Source of the DNA: CAVQBP01 sp963723205
Lineage (GTDB): Bacteria > Bacteroidota > Ignavibacteria > Ignavibacteriales > Ignavibacteriaceae
DNA: 64,000 nucleotides
Reading direction: 5' to 3'
NCBI GenBank assembly: GCA_963723205.1
Contig: CAVRQC010000006.1
Span: 124,001 to 188,000, forward strand
This document shows positions 1-9,484 of the stretch, piece by piece. Under the pieces are notes generated by a model. The model was not told the origin of the DNA. It ran no database searches and saw nothing but the letters and a program-made list of their open reading frames with translations. Made by a program: the position numbers and the translations under genes. Position 1 is the stretch's first letter. Every line of letters starts with the position of its first letter.

Positions 1-194
1 AAATAAAGATTTCTTTCAAGAATACCGGTATCAAAAATGTTAATAGCCTGTGCGTATGCCTCTTCAAGCCAATAAGGTTCTTCGGTAAACACATATTCGC
101 AATTTTCGCAACGAAAATATTGGACATCATATTTCCCAAGTACTTTCGCATTAAAAAGTTTCTCAACTTTGTTTTTACAGATTTTGCAATTCAT
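1..194 (-). CDS. N-terminal part of a probable class I SAM-dependent methyltransferase (runs off left edge)
   Basis: The first 64 codons of a minus-strand gene are present; the rest lies outside the window. The start is the ATG whose complement is at 192-194. The fragment has four cysteines in two CxxC pairs (C3/C6 and C29/C32), a zinc-ribbon arrangement, followed by an EPYWLEEAY stretch. I associate this combination with the N-terminal extension of methyltransferases found in capsule and O-antigen clusters. It lies 5 bp downstream of the flippase stop, so the two are probably co-transcribed. The SAM-binding domain is not visible, so the call rests on the ribbon, the WLEEAY motif and the neighbourhood. 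Confidence 0.5.
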   Translation of the reverse strand, partial: MNCKICKNKVEKLFNAKVLGKYDVQYFRCENCEYVFTEEPYWLEEAYAQAINIFDTGILERNLY

Positions 195-199
195 TTTTG

Positions 200-1567
200 T
201 TACTTCGCCCAAATACCTGTTGCTTTTTTATTTACAATTTTAGAATACTGAATTGGAGCCCATATTGATCCAACTCCTACGCATATACAAGTTGCAGCAA
301 TAACCCCCGATATGCCCATATCCAAATTTCTTGCAAAATAAATTGATAATGGGATATTAATTATACCAACAATTACTGAACTATATAACTGCAGACGAAT
401 TTTTCCAACCCCATTTATAAAATACGCAAATATATTATTCCAATTAGATATAATGGCAAAAAAGCCCATTAGTATTGTTAAACCTACCGGAACTTGAATT
501 GTTGAATTTAACCAGATATCATAAACCCAATTCGCAATAAAAATCATTATAATAACTAATATGCTAAGTAAGGCCCAGACTTTCAAAATTTTACTTATAG
601 CATTCTTAATCCAATTAAGATCATCCTTAGCATATGCTTCAGTGTAAGCCGACCACATTGGGGTAAGTACCATAAAAAATATTATGGGAATATAATTAAA
701 ATATTTGTAGGCAATATTATAAACAGTAACATCAGCAGGGCCGAATAGCTGGGTTATTATCAAATTATCTGTTGTAAAAATAATTAATGTGGCAATTTGA
801 ATTATAAAAAATTGGGTCCCTAATCCTAAAAGATCTTTTAAATTGGATAACCTTACTGCTTTGAATGACGGTGAAATGGTTTTATACTTTCTCCTGAAAA
901 AAATAAAAGAAGCAAATATAAACACAACAACAGGAATAAATGTTGAACCGGCGCCTAAAAGCAGTATTGAAGGAGAAGCTATCTTTAAAAGAAGATAAAC
1001 CAAGAGAACTGTTAATAAATTAATACTGAAGCTGAAAAATCCATTTAAAGCTGTTTTCTGATCAGCATTAATTATGAAAGTCAAAAGTCTTAATACAAAT
1101 TGTGTTAAAAAAAAGATAACCGAAAGAAGAACAAGCGTATTTAATTCGCTTTCCAGATAAACAGGAGCTTTAAATATTTCAAACCAGTTTATAAATCTGA
1201 AAATTACTATAAATACAATAATAATTAACAGTATTATCAATGAAAAAACGGCATAAGTAGTGCTGACATATATTTTTGCTGAATGAAGATCATCTTTTGC
1301 GAAAGCTTCGGCTAATTTATTTCTTAACCCGTTTCCCAAACCAAAATCCAGATAATTAAACCAGGTTAATATTGATGACAAGGTTAACCAGACTCCGTAT
1401 TCAGTTTTTCCAAGATAATCCAAAGTGAGTCTTACAAGAAGAAGATTGAAAAGGAAATTAAATCCGTTGAAGATGAAAAGGAAAAAAATATTTTTTTTTG
1501 CTTTTAGTGACCTTGATGAATTTTCAAGATTAAAAAACTTCAGTGTAGTAGATATAATTTTTTGCAT
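200..1567 (-). CDS. Polysaccharide flippase (Wzx-like, MOP/MATE superfamily)
   Basis: A 455-residue, highly hydrophobic protein with roughly 12-14 membrane segments, the usual size and layout of O-antigen/capsule flippases that move undecaprenyl-linked repeat units across the inner membrane. The first membrane helix near residues 25-50 follows a short basic N-terminus. The YGVWLTLSSILTWFNYLDFG stretch near residues 57-76 is typical of the family. It starts 9 bp after the upstream glycosyltransferase stop, and both genes run on the minus strand with the methyltransferase fragment behind them, so it belongs to a polysaccharide operon. Substrate specificity cannot be read from the sequence. Confidence 0.85.
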   Translation of the reverse strand: MQKIISTTLKFFNLENSSRSLKAKKNIFFLFIFNGFNFLFNLLLVRLTLDYLGKTEYGVWLTLSSILTWFNYLDFGLGNGLRNKLAEAFAKDDLHSAKIYVSTTYAVFSLIILLIIIVFIVIFRFINWFEIFKAPVYLESELNTLVLLSVIFFLTQFVLRLLTFIINADQKTALNGFFSFSINLLTVLLVYLLLKIASPSILLLGAGSTFIPVVVFIFASFIFFRRKYKTISPSFKAVRLSNLKDLLGLGTQFFIIQIATLIIFTTDNLIITQLFGPADVTVYNIAYKYFNYIPIIFFMVLTPMWSAYTEAYAKDDLNWIKNAISKILKVWALLSILVIIMIFIANWVYDIWLNSTIQVPVGLTILMGFFAIISNWNNIFAYFINGVGKIRLQLYSSVIVGIINIPLSIYFARNLDMGISGVIAATCICVGVGSIWAPIQYSKIVNKKATGIWAK

Positions 1568-1576
1568 TCTTTAAAT

Positions 1577-2386
1577 TTAATTTTCCCACTTGTTTTTGCG
1601 CCACAATTTAACTATAAAATTTAAATGTAAACTACTGAAAATCTTTTTTAACCTGGTACGAAAAATTCTTAAAAAATATTCCTTTTTTGCATTAAAATCC
1701 CAGAGACCATATTCCTTCAGAGCATTTTTATATTCTTTAATAGATTCAAGCTCATATTTCCACGATGCACCGCCAGAATTCATAACAGCGATAGGTTCGC
1801 CTTTTAAATATTTCCCTTTATTTCTGAAATCGGGTATTCTCTTTTCATACCTCATTATAAGCTCAAAGTCCATTGTAAATTTAAATTTTTCATTAAACGT
1901 ACCGCATTTTTCGTACACTTCTTTTCTAAAAAACATTGTGGGATGATTATAAGGCATTGTAGTAGTAATAGGGCATAGAAGCGGTCTTCTTATATTTGAA
2001 CCGTAAACAGGATCATCAAAGTAAACATCTCCGTGAACAAAAATAGTTTCATTATCTTTAAAGGCTTCTGCAACCTTTTTAAATACATTATTATTAAAAT
2101 ATCTATCGTCGCTATTTAAAATTCCTACAATCTCCCCCTTAGCTGCTCTAATTCCTTTATTAAAAGCATCGGCAATTCCCTTATCCGGTTCACTAATTAT
2201 ATGCAATGAATCCAGCAGATTATTTTCTCTGTAAATTTTATTTATGATGCTGACGGTATTATCTTTACTTTGATTATCAATAATAATATGTTCAAAATTT
2301 TTATATGTTTGATTAATAATTGATTTTACATTTTTTTCAATACTATTTTCGGAATTAAATGTGGGGGTTATAATAGAAATCAACAT
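1577..2386 (-). CDS. Glycosyltransferase family 2
   Basis: A 269-residue GT-A fold transferase. It opens with SIITPTFNSENSIEKNVKSI, the nucleotide-binding start of GT2 enzymes, followed by the conserved FEHIIIDNQSKDNT strand, and has an NSDD metal/nucleotide motif near residue 92. It likely adds a sugar to a lipid-linked oligosaccharide at the cytoplasmic face of the inner membrane. The C-terminal 50 residues are basic and aromatic and may associate with the membrane. It is the first gene of the minus-strand operon and diverges from the plus-strand GT4 genes across a 177-bp gap. Donor and acceptor are unknown. Confidence 0.88.
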   Translation of the reverse strand: MLISIITPTFNSENSIEKNVKSIINQTYKNFEHIIIDNQSKDNTVSIINKIYRENNLLDSLHIISEPDKGIADAFNKGIRAAKGEIVGILNSDDRYFNNNVFKKVAEAFKDNETIFVHGDVYFDDPVYGSNIRRPLLCPITTTMPYNHPTMFFRKEVYEKCGTFNEKFKFTMDFELIMRYEKRIPDFRNKGKYLKGEPIAVMNSGGASWKYELESIKEYKNALKEYGLWDFNAKKEYFLRIFRTRLKKIFSSLHLNFIVKLWRKNKWEN

Positions 2387-2563
2387 TATTTATTTTATTG
2401 ATGTAATTATTTTTCTTGATAAAATTTTGAAAACTAATAGAATTTCGTTAGCGAAGAAATGCTCCTTTAATAGTTGTTGATTAACCCCGGGAGAATGTAT
2501 CCGGGAAACATGGTTCAAATTTAATAAAATATTTTTATTTAGTTCTTCAGGTTATATAAATAA
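2387..2563. promoter_or_regulatory. Divergent intergenic region of the polysaccharide locus
   Basis: This 177-bp gap separates the minus-strand GT2 operon from the plus-strand GT4 operon, so it must hold the promoters of both. Near 2488-2510 there is a short hairpin with CCCGG and CCGGG arms around a 10-base loop. I could not place promoter boxes with confidence. Confidence 0.35.
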
Positions 2564-3664
2564 GTGGATAATAAAGATCTTAATATTTTAATTATTACAG
2601 CCAGAGCCGATTTTGGCGGAGGTCCTGAACATATCTATTCTTTAATAAAAGAATTATATAAAGATAATAATTTTTTTATAGCCTGCCCGGATGATTTTCC
2701 TTACAAAAAAAAATATGCAGAAATTCTTGGGGGGGACAGAATAATATTGATACCTCACAGAAAATTTAAAGTATCTTATCTTTTCAAGCTTAAAAATTAT
2801 GCAAAAGATAAAAAAATAAAAATAATTCACTCTCATGGGAAAGGTGCGGGAATTTACAGCAGGTTTTTATCTCTTATTACAGGCATACCATGTATTCATA
2901 CTTTTCATGGATTGCATACCGGCAGCTATAATAAATATCAAAAACTATTATATATATTTTTAGAAAAGATACTGTCTTCAATTACTAAAAAATTCATTTC
3001 TGTTTCCAGTGGCGAATACAACAAAATAAACAAAAATAAGATTACAAATCTAAAAAAGATAGCTATTGTTGAAAACGGGGTGGAAATACCCGATTTGAAA
3101 ATTTCAGAAGATAATTTTTTTTCTTCCCCTAAAAATCTGATTACTTTTACAAGATTTAATTTTCAAAAAAATTCTTCACAATTAATTTATATTTTTGAAG
3201 AGTTAAAAAAACAAAAAAAAGCGGATTTATTTAAAATTATTTTACTAGGCACCGGGGAAGAAGAAAATGAAATTCAAAAAATGTGTAAAGGCCATAATTT
3301 AAGCAGTTTGTTTAATTTCAAAGGAATGGTAGAAAACAGATTCGATTATCTGAAAAATTCATTCTGCTATATTTCTACGTCCCGGTGGGAAGGGATGCCT
3401 TTAAGTATTTTAGAAGCTATGTCTTATGGTATGCCGGTGATTGCAACTAATGTTGTTGGTAATAATAATGTTGTAGAACATAATAAAACTGGTTTCTTAT
3501 ATAATATAAATAATCCTAAAGAAGCTGCAGAGTATATAATAAAATTGAGTGATAATTTTGAACTATGGAAGTCTTTTGCTGAAGTATCAAGAAATAAAAT
3601 TCAATTAAATTTTTCGCTGAAAAAAATGGCGGCTGAAACTCAGAAGATTTATAATTCAATTTAA
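2564..3664 (+). CDS. Glycosyltransferase family 4 (GT-B)
   Basis: A 366-residue retaining glycosyltransferase. The N-terminal half carries the FGGGPEHIYSLIKEL acceptor-side loop typical of GT4. The C-terminal half has the nucleotide-sugar motif WEGMPLSILEAMSYGMPVIA near residues 275-294, containing the E-x7-E pair (about E276 and E284). The only plausible start nearby is GTG at 2564. The stop is 10 bp before the next glycosyltransferase, indicating an operon of at least three genes. It probably extends a cell-surface polysaccharide; the sugar is unknown. Confidence 0.87.
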   Translation: MDNKDLNILIITARADFGGGPEHIYSLIKELYKDNNFFIACPDDFPYKKKYAEILGGDRIILIPHRKFKVSYLFKLKNYAKDKKIKIIHSHGKGAGIYSRFLSLITGIPCIHTFHGLHTGSYNKYQKLLYIFLEKILSSITKKFISVSSGEYNKINKNKITNLKKIAIVENGVEIPDLKISEDNFFSSPKNLITFTRFNFQKNSSQLIYIFEELKKQKKADLFKIILLGTGEEENEIQKMCKGHNLSSLFNFKGMVENRFDYLKNSFCYISTSRWEGMPLSILEAMSYGMPVIATNVVGNNNVVEHNKTGFLYNINNPKEAAEYIIKLSDNFELWKSFAEVSRNKIQLNFSLKKMAAETQKIYNSI

Positions 3665-3674
3665 AAGTGGAAAT

Positions 3675-4802
3675 TTGAAAACTGCAATTGTTCATGATTG
3701 GTTTGTCAGTTATGCCGGCTCGGAAAGAGTTGTGGAATCACTTACAAATGTATGGAAGGATGCTGATGTTTTTGTCCTTTTTAACTTACTGAATGAAGCA
3801 GACCAAAAAATTGTTGTGAAAGATAAAATTCCGAATACTTCATTCCTGCATAAATTTAAATCGATTAAAAAACACCATAGAAAATTTTTACCTCTTTTTC
3901 CTTATGCAATTGAGCAATTTGATCTTTCGGGCTACGATTTAATCATATCAAGCTCGCATGCTGTGGCAAAAGGTGTCTTAACAAATTCAAACCAACTGCA
4001 TATTTGTTATTGCCATACACCTATCAGGTATGCATGGGATTTGATACATCAATATTTAAAGGAAGCTAATTTAACAACAGGTTTAAAAGGATTAATTGCA
4101 AAGTCAATTTTACATTACATAAGAATCTGGGATTCTGCAACTGCAAACAGACCTGATTTTTATGTTGCAAATTCAAATTATATAGCAAAAAGAATTCAAA
4201 AAATTTATAAACGGGAATCTACTGTTATTCATCCGCCTGTTGATACAGATAAATTTACCTGTGAAGCCAATAAGGATAACTATTATTTAACAGCTTCCCG
4301 TTTAGTACCTTATAAAAGGATTAATTTAATAGCAGAAGCTTTTACCAGGATGCCTGATAAAAAACTTTTGATAATTGGAGACGGGCCGGAAGAAGAAAAA
4401 ATACGGGCAAAATCGGGAAGTAATATTGAATTTCTTGGATATAAATCCGGAGAGGCGCTTGTAAACTACATGCAGAAAGCAAAAGCATTTGTATTTGCTG
4501 CAGAAGAGGATTTTGGAATTATGATTGTTGAAGCACTTTCATGCGGAACACCCGTAATAGCTTTTGGTAAAGGCGGGGCTTCCGAAACTGTCACCGATGA
4601 AGAAAATGGAATATTATATCCTGAACAAAATCCAGAATCAATAATTGAAGGTGTGAAAAAATTTGAAATACAAATAGATAAGTTTGATCCTCATACTATT
4701 AGTAATTCTGCAAAAAATTTTGACAGGAAAATCTTTGAGGAAAAGATCAAGGGTTTTGTTGATAGTAAATGTAATGATTTTTTCGAACACAATAACTTGT
4801 AA
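3675..4802 (+). CDS. Glycosyltransferase family 4, WbaZ-like
   Basis: A 375-residue GT-B enzyme beginning TAIVHDWFVSYAGSERVVES, a start I associate with WbaZ-like mannosyl/galactosyl transferases. The donor-binding region FGIMIVEALSCGTPVIAFG lies near residues 278-297. The start is a TTG at 3675, preceded by AAGTGG and matched by the family's usual N-terminus. The gene sits between another GT4 (10-bp gap) and the initiating sugar-phosphate transferase (2-bp gap). This tight packing indicates translational coupling in one polysaccharide operon. The exact donor sugar is inference. Confidence 0.87.
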   Translation: MKTAIVHDWFVSYAGSERVVESLTNVWKDADVFVLFNLLNEADQKIVVKDKIPNTSFLHKFKSIKKHHRKFLPLFPYAIEQFDLSGYDLIISSSHAVAKGVLTNSNQLHICYCHTPIRYAWDLIHQYLKEANLTTGLKGLIAKSILHYIRIWDSATANRPDFYVANSNYIAKRIQKIYKRESTVIHPPVDTDKFTCEANKDNYYLTASRLVPYKRINLIAEAFTRMPDKKLLIIGDGPEEEKIRAKSGSNIEFLGYKSGEALVNYMQKAKAFVFAAEEDFGIMIVEALSCGTPVIAFGKGGASETVTDEENGILYPEQNPESIIEGVKKFEIQIDKFDPHTISNSAKNFDRKIFEEKIKGFVDSKCNDFFEHNNL

Positions 4803-4804
4803 AT

Positions 4805-6199
4805 ATGCTAACTAACCGGAAATCAATTTATTATTTAAGGCTGTTTTTAGATTTAATTATTTTAAATTCTTCATTTGTTATCTCTGCTGTTCTGGCTCAG
4901 TCATTCCAAATACTTATACATAAGCCGCACATGTTTATTCTCCTGGCCGGATTGAATTTTTTATGGTACTTCATTTCTAATGTTATAAATTTTTATGAAG
5001 ATTTATCAACTAAATATTTTATTTACCGGTTCACTAATATTGTTAAGATTGTCTTTTTCCAGGTTTTTACAACTGTTTTATTTGTTTTCTTTGTAAAGGA
5101 ACTCCTGTTTACCCGAAATTTTATAATATTATATGCGGTTTTCCTTCTCATCTTCATCAGCTTACGAGTTCAAATAATTAAATATCTTCTTATTAAAATA
5201 AGAGGAAGAGAAAAGAATTTAAGAAATGTTTTAATTGTCGGAGCAGGCGATACTGGAAGAAATTTTCAGCAAATGCTGAAGGATCATAGCGATCTTGGAT
5301 ATAATACAATTGGATTTGTTGATAATAATAAGGTCGGTGAAAACATACTTGGTAATATTAAAGATATGGAACAAATCATTACGGAAAGAAATGTTGAGGT
5401 CGTAGTTATTGCTTTGCCTTTCAGTGAATCTTTTCATCTTGATGAAATAATTACAATATGCAGCAGGCTTGCAGTCAGAACACATATAATTCCTGATTAC
5501 TTCAGTGTTACATCTAAAAAATTCCAGGTAAATGTTATAGGAGATTTTCCTATAATTACAGTAAGAAACGAACCGCTGGCTGAAGCCCATTGGCAATTTT
5601 TTAAAAGGATTATTGATATAGTTCTCAGCTTATTGGTTTTCATATTTATTTTATCCTGGTTGTTTCCTCTTATCTTATTAGTGAATAAAATTTCGGGGAA
5701 TGGTTCAACCTTATTTGTTCAGGACAGGCTTGGGGTTAAAGATCAAATATTTCAATGTTATAAGTTTAGAACTATGTATGCAAAATCAGAAAACAAAAAT
5801 GTATATCAACCCACTTATGAAGGTGATCCGAGAGTAACAAAAATCGGCAAGTTTCTGAGAAAATCAAATATTGATGAACTCCCGCAGTTTATAAATATTT
5901 TAAAAGGTGAAATGTCTGTTGTAGGGCCAAGACCCCATCCACTTCCTTATAATGAGTTTTACAAACAGGTGGTTGATGAAATAAAAATCAGAAGCTGGGT
6001 GAAGCCGGGTTTAACAGGCTGGGCACAGATTCATGGATATCGTGGTGATGTAATTGATGAAGAGGAAAATAAGAAAAGAATTATGAAAAGGATTGAATAT
6101 GATTTATGGTATATAGAAAATTGGTCTATATGGCTGGATATTCAAATCATTTTATCAACTGTTTGGCAAATGATCAAAGGGGAAACAAAAGCTGTTTAA
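4805..6199 (+). CDS. Undecaprenyl-phosphate sugar phosphotransferase (WcaJ/WbaP-type polyprenyl glycosylphosphotransferase)
   Basis: A 464-residue membrane enzyme that starts repeat-unit synthesis by moving a sugar-1-phosphate from a UDP-sugar to undecaprenyl phosphate. The order is four N-terminal membrane helices (about 10-125), a Rossmann-like CoA-binding_3 domain beginning NVLIVGAGDTGRNFQQML (about 140-260), one further membrane segment, then the bacterial sugar transferase domain (about 265-464). That domain has the family motifs QDRLG, YKFRTMY, VGPRPHPLPYN and VKPGLTGWAQIHGYRG. Length and architecture match the undecaprenyl-phosphate glucose phosphotransferase group. It ends the plus-strand operon. 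Glucose as the sugar is the usual case, not proven here. Confidence 0.9.
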   Translation: MLTNRKSIYYLRLFLDLIILNSSFVISAVLAQSFQILIHKPHMFILLAGLNFLWYFISNVINFYEDLSTKYFIYRFTNIVKIVFFQVFTTVLFVFFVKELLFTRNFIILYAVFLLIFISLRVQIIKYLLIKIRGREKNLRNVLIVGAGDTGRNFQQMLKDHSDLGYNTIGFVDNNKVGENILGNIKDMEQIITERNVEVVVIALPFSESFHLDEIITICSRLAVRTHIIPDYFSVTSKKFQVNVIGDFPIITVRNEPLAEAHWQFFKRIIDIVLSLLVFIFILSWLFPLILLVNKISGNGSTLFVQDRLGVKDQIFQCYKFRTMYAKSENKNVYQPTYEGDPRVTKIGKFLRKSNIDELPQFINILKGEMSVVGPRPHPLPYNEFYKQVVDEIKIRSWVKPGLTGWAQIHGYRGDVIDEEENKKRIMKRIEYDLWYIENWSIWLDIQIILSTVWQMIKGETKAV

Positions 6200-6371
6200 G
6201 AATTACAATGAAACAGAATGCACCAGATTAGTACCTGGGTCATTCGGTTGTCACTTATGGTCATTATAGTCATATTAGAAAGCAAAATATTTTATTAAAT
6301 TTGATTTTCGAAACTTGACTAAATAAATTGTAATAATTAAAAATAATTCATATTAATATATTGAGGTAAAA

Positions 6372-6722
6372 ATGGCATCAGATTTTATAGCACATGTAGA
6401 AATACCTTCTACCAATATTGAAAAATCAGCAGATTTTTTTAATAAATTATTCGATTGGAATTTTAAACCGTTCGGAAATGGTTATCTTCTTTTTAATACA
6501 CATAAAAGCTTCACAGTTGGTATTAGAAAAGTTGAAAAAGTTTTTCAGGGCGAAGCAACAATTTTCCATGTTCGGGTTGATGATATAAATAAATACACCG
6601 AAAAAGCAGCACAGTTGGGCGGTGAGATTTTCAGAGGCAAGACTACCATTCCAGCAATGGGATATTACGCTCTAATTAAAGACGTTGACGGCAACACAAT
6701 TGGATTATATCAAACGAATTGA
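6372..6722 (+). CDS. VOC (glyoxalase/bleomycin-resistance) family protein
   Basis: A 116-residue single VOC domain. It begins with HVEIPSTNIEKSADFFNKLF, the first beta-alpha module, and ends with MGYYALIKDVDGNTIGLYQT, the second metal/substrate-side strand. A GAGGT ribosome site precedes the ATG. Proteins like this bind a divalent metal between two paired modules and may open rings, isomerise or sequester small molecules; no substrate can be inferred. It stands alone between the polysaccharide operon and a broken transporter. Confidence 0.85.
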   Translation: MASDFIAHVEIPSTNIEKSADFFNKLFDWNFKPFGNGYLLFNTHKSFTVGIRKVEKVFQGEATIFHVRVDDINKYTEKAAQLGGEIFRGKTTIPAMGYYALIKDVDGNTIGLYQTN

Positions 6723-6728
6723 TTTCAT

Positions 6729-6796
6729 GAATGAATGATTGAATGACTGGTTGAAGGAATAAATTATATTTAATTCAGTCATTCAATCAAACATTC
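6729..6796. repeat. Long imperfect inverted repeat with TGAATGA-type arms
   Basis: The left arm (6729-6749) and right arm (6776-6796) are complementary over about 19 of 21 positions around a 26-base AT-rich loop. The left arm itself is built of short GAATGA/TTGAATGA units. It lies just after the VOC gene and could form a strong hairpin that stops or shields transcripts. There is no clear T-run, so an intergenic repeat is as likely as a terminator. Confidence 0.7.
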
Positions 6797-6853
6797 GAAT
6801 ATTTTACTGCATATTATTTTCTCTCACTACTTCTCTTATCTAAATTAAATTTA

Positions 6854-7486
6854 ATGAGAACTTTAATATTAATGCAGGAACAAATACAGCACATTTTAAA
6901 TAATATCATCTCTTTCATTTGGGGAATCCCGCTTCTTGTTTTATTAGTAGGAACAGGAATATACCTGACATTTTTTCTTAAAGGATTACAATTCAGAGAA
7001 TTATATTATTAGGTTTGGCTGACATTAATAAAGCGGAAAGATGACGGTGATAATCCAGGAGATATTTCTCATTTCCAGGCTTTAATGACCGCCTTAGCTG
7101 CTACAGTCGGTACGGGGAATATTGCTGGAGTAGCTACCGCCCTGGCAGCAGGCGGGCCTGGTGCTTTATTCTGAATGTGGATAACCGGACTATTTGGAAT
7201 GGCAACTAAATATGCTGAAGCCGTTCTTGCCGTAAAATTTAGGGAAAAAGATGAATTTAGTACCATGAGCGGTGGTCCAATGTATTATATCACCAAGGGT
7301 TTAAAATTGAAATGGCTGGGAATAATATTTTCTATTTTCGTTTTTCTTGGTGCAATTTCGAAACTGGATCTGGTTTGGACATTTGCCGATATTATGAACG
7401 GTTTAATGGCTATACCAAATTTGATTGCACTGCTGGGATTAAGCGGAATTGTTGCTGTAGAAACCAAGGAATATTTTAAGAAATGA
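6854..7486 (+). pseudogene. Decayed alanine/glycine:cation symporter (AGCS family)
   Basis: Reading one frame from ATG 6854 gives a recognisable AGCS start (FIWGIPLLVLLVGTGIYLTF), the family signature ALMTALAATVGTGNIAGVAT, then SGGPMYYITKGL. It carries two in-frame stops: TAG at 7010-7012 and TGA at 7172-7174, the latter where a Trp codon is expected before MWITG. The ~210 codons then jump from FVFLGAI directly to KLDLVWTFADIMNGLMAIPN, which in intact ~450-500 aa symporters lies near the C-terminus. About half the protein is therefore deleted. Two stops plus a large deletion make function very unlikely. Confidence 0.9.
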
Positions 7487-7532
7487 ATTTAAACCGGCAA
7501 GTAATCTCCAGCTTAAACAAAAATTCATAACT

Positions 7533-8135
7533 TTATTTTTTCTTCATCATAAGTTTAGCAATATCATCGGGAGTCCCAGGATCAGTTACTTTGTTGTTAA
7601 CTGGTTTTAAAGATTGTAAATAAACAAAAACATCTGATAGGTCCTTATCATTTAATTTTGCAAAACCCTGCCAGGGCATAGGTGGCAAAATAGGGTGTCC
7701 TTCTCCCAAATGTTTCCCTGTTCTCAATGCCTTAATAATTCTATCGACTGTCCAATTACCCAATCCCGTCTCTTTATCAGGTGTGAGATTAGCTGTATAA
7801 GAAATTCCCCAGGGACCGATCCATGCTGTAGCATCTCCTCTGGAAACAACCCATTGACCTTTCGCAACAATTTTCAGATCAAAATCAGTTGAGGTTATTG
7901 GACCCTGAGAACCGGATAAAAGCCTTGTCGTATCCGGAACAGGACCCATTGCAGTCATAACCTTCGGGGAATGACAATCATTACATCCGCCCAGCTCAAC
8001 CAGGTATTTCCCCCTATCAACACTAGTCTCCTGATTAGTCGTTTTTTCCTCCTGAGGTTTTGTACTGTTAAGTTGAGAAAATACAATGGTAATAAAAAGG
8101 ACACAGAAAGAAATGCTTAAAATGCCTTTACGCAT
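7533..8135 (-). CDS. Secreted or membrane-anchored monohaem cytochrome c
   Basis: A 200-residue protein with an N-terminal hydrophobic segment (about 3-20) for export. The class I cytochrome c fold has a haem-binding CNDCH motif at residues 51-55 (proximal His55) and a likely distal methionine in LPPMPW near residue 153. It would carry electrons in the periplasm or at the outer face of the inner membrane. An excellent AGGAGGG ribosome site precedes the ATG. There is one CxxCH only, so one haem. No oxidase or dehydrogenase partner is adjacent, so its redox partner is unknown. Confidence 0.85.
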   Translation of the reverse strand: MRKGILSISFCVLFITIVFSQLNSTKPQEEKTTNQETSVDRGKYLVELGGCNDCHSPKVMTAMGPVPDTTRLLSGSQGPITSTDFDLKIVAKGQWVVSRGDATAWIGPWGISYTANLTPDKETGLGNWTVDRIIKALRTGKHLGEGHPILPPMPWQGFAKLNDKDLSDVFVYLQSLKPVNNKVTDPGTPDDIAKLMMKKK

Positions 8136-8305
8136 AAACCCTCCTAATTAAAAAATATTATTAAAAAGAGTTGTATCAGTTCGGGAAAACTGAATTAAAA
8201 ATTCATTCAATGGAAGTAAAAAAAGTGGCTCCTTGATGGAATTTATTGATGTGAAACTAATCAGGAAGCAATTTGAAGTCTACAGGCATCTTCAGAAGAG
8301 AATAT

Positions 8306-9370
8306 TTATTTTTTTCTCTTTTTATATGTTTTTACTTTGCAAAACTTCTGAATGGCCGGATAAGCAGCTAAATACCCTAACCCTCCCGCTTTATTTAAAT
8401 CTTTACATGCTTCTTTTTTCTTTTTCCAAATAATATAACACATGCCTCTTTTATAGTAGGCTTTCCCATTTCGGGGATGCTTTTCAATAATCAGGGAATA
8501 ATCTTTAATTGCTCCTTCATAATTCTTCATATTTATTTTAGCCTCACCCAAACTGAAATATGCCGGTAAATAGGAAGAATCAAGTTTAACTGCTGTAGAA
8601 AAGTCTTCCATTGCTTCTTTATAATTACCCATTTTGTTCTTTGTGTCCCCTCTGATATAGTATTCAACCGGTGAATGAGGGTTTAACTGTATAGCTTTGT
8701 CAAAGTCTTTAACGGCATTTTCATAATCACCTAAAATCGCTTTATCATTTCCACGGTTTAAATATGCCCTATCATCATTTGTATTTAATGAGATAGCTTT
8801 ACTAAAATCTTCAATTGCTCCTTCGTGATCATCTAATTTTCCTTTTATATTACCCCTGTTCACGTAAAGCCTGGAGTTAAGAGAATCAATACTGATTGCC
8901 TGATCATAATCCCGGAGAGCTTTTTTCATATTATTGAGATAACTATTTAAATAACCCCTGTTAAAAAACGCGGAAGAATTTTTAGGATTTATTTCCAGTA
9001 CCTTATCAAAATCTAAAATTGCTTTACTATTATTTCCAAGAGCCATATATGCAATACCTCTGTTCAAATATGCATCTTCAAAACTTGAATCGATTTTAAC
9101 TGCTTTTGTATAGTTTTCTACAGCACTGCTGAACATTCCCAGTTTGTTCTCAGTATTGCCAAGCAGCAAAAGAATTTTTTTGTTATCCGGTTCAAATGTT
9201 AAAGCTTTATCAAATTCTATAAGAGCATTCCTCATATCCCCGGCTTCATAATTTTTTAAACCATTTTGATAATAAATGTTTTCTGCTGCTGAACACCCGA
9301 TAAAATAGAAAAGTACAGGTATAAGTATTAATGCAGGAAATATATAAATATTCTTTTTTATAAAATTCAT
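8306..9370 (-). CDS. TPR-repeat lipoprotein
   Basis: A 354-residue protein with a signal peptide ending in the lipobox-like FIGC near residues 23-26, so probably a lipid-anchored periplasmic or outer-membrane protein. The rest is an array of about eight 34-residue tetratricopeptide repeats (about 35-340), each with the A-x-x-x-(F/Y)-x-x-A-(I/L) and YLNRG/AYYKRG patterns. The last ~20 residues are lysine-rich. TPR solenoids serve as protein-binding scaffolds; the partner is not evident. It is transcribed alone on the minus strand. Confidence 0.85.
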   Translation of the reverse strand: MNFIKKNIYIFPALILIPVLFYFIGCSAAENIYYQNGLKNYEAGDMRNALIEFDKALTFEPDNKKILLLLGNTENKLGMFSSAVENYTKAVKIDSSFEDAYLNRGIAYMALGNNSKAILDFDKVLEINPKNSSAFFNRGYLNSYLNNMKKALRDYDQAISIDSLNSRLYVNRGNIKGKLDDHEGAIEDFSKAISLNTNDDRAYLNRGNDKAILGDYENAVKDFDKAIQLNPHSPVEYYIRGDTKNKMGNYKEAMEDFSTAVKLDSSYLPAYFSLGEAKINMKNYEGAIKDYSLIIEKHPRNGKAYYKRGMCYIIWKKKKEACKDLNKAGGLGYLAAYPAIQKFCKVKTYKKRKK

Positions 9371-9484
9371 ATTTGAAGAGCAGCCGGGAAATTGCTGTAA
9401 AATTTAGTCCAATTAATTTTTGTTCTGTAAAATATTTTAACTTTAAGTTTAAAAGAAGGTAAATTTTAAGAATTGAATCCGGGT

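Noticed and set aside
1590..1946. Antisense 118-codon frame over the GT2 gene
   Set aside because: It lies entirely opposite a well-supported glycosyltransferase, with no domain, and reflects codon bias of the real gene.
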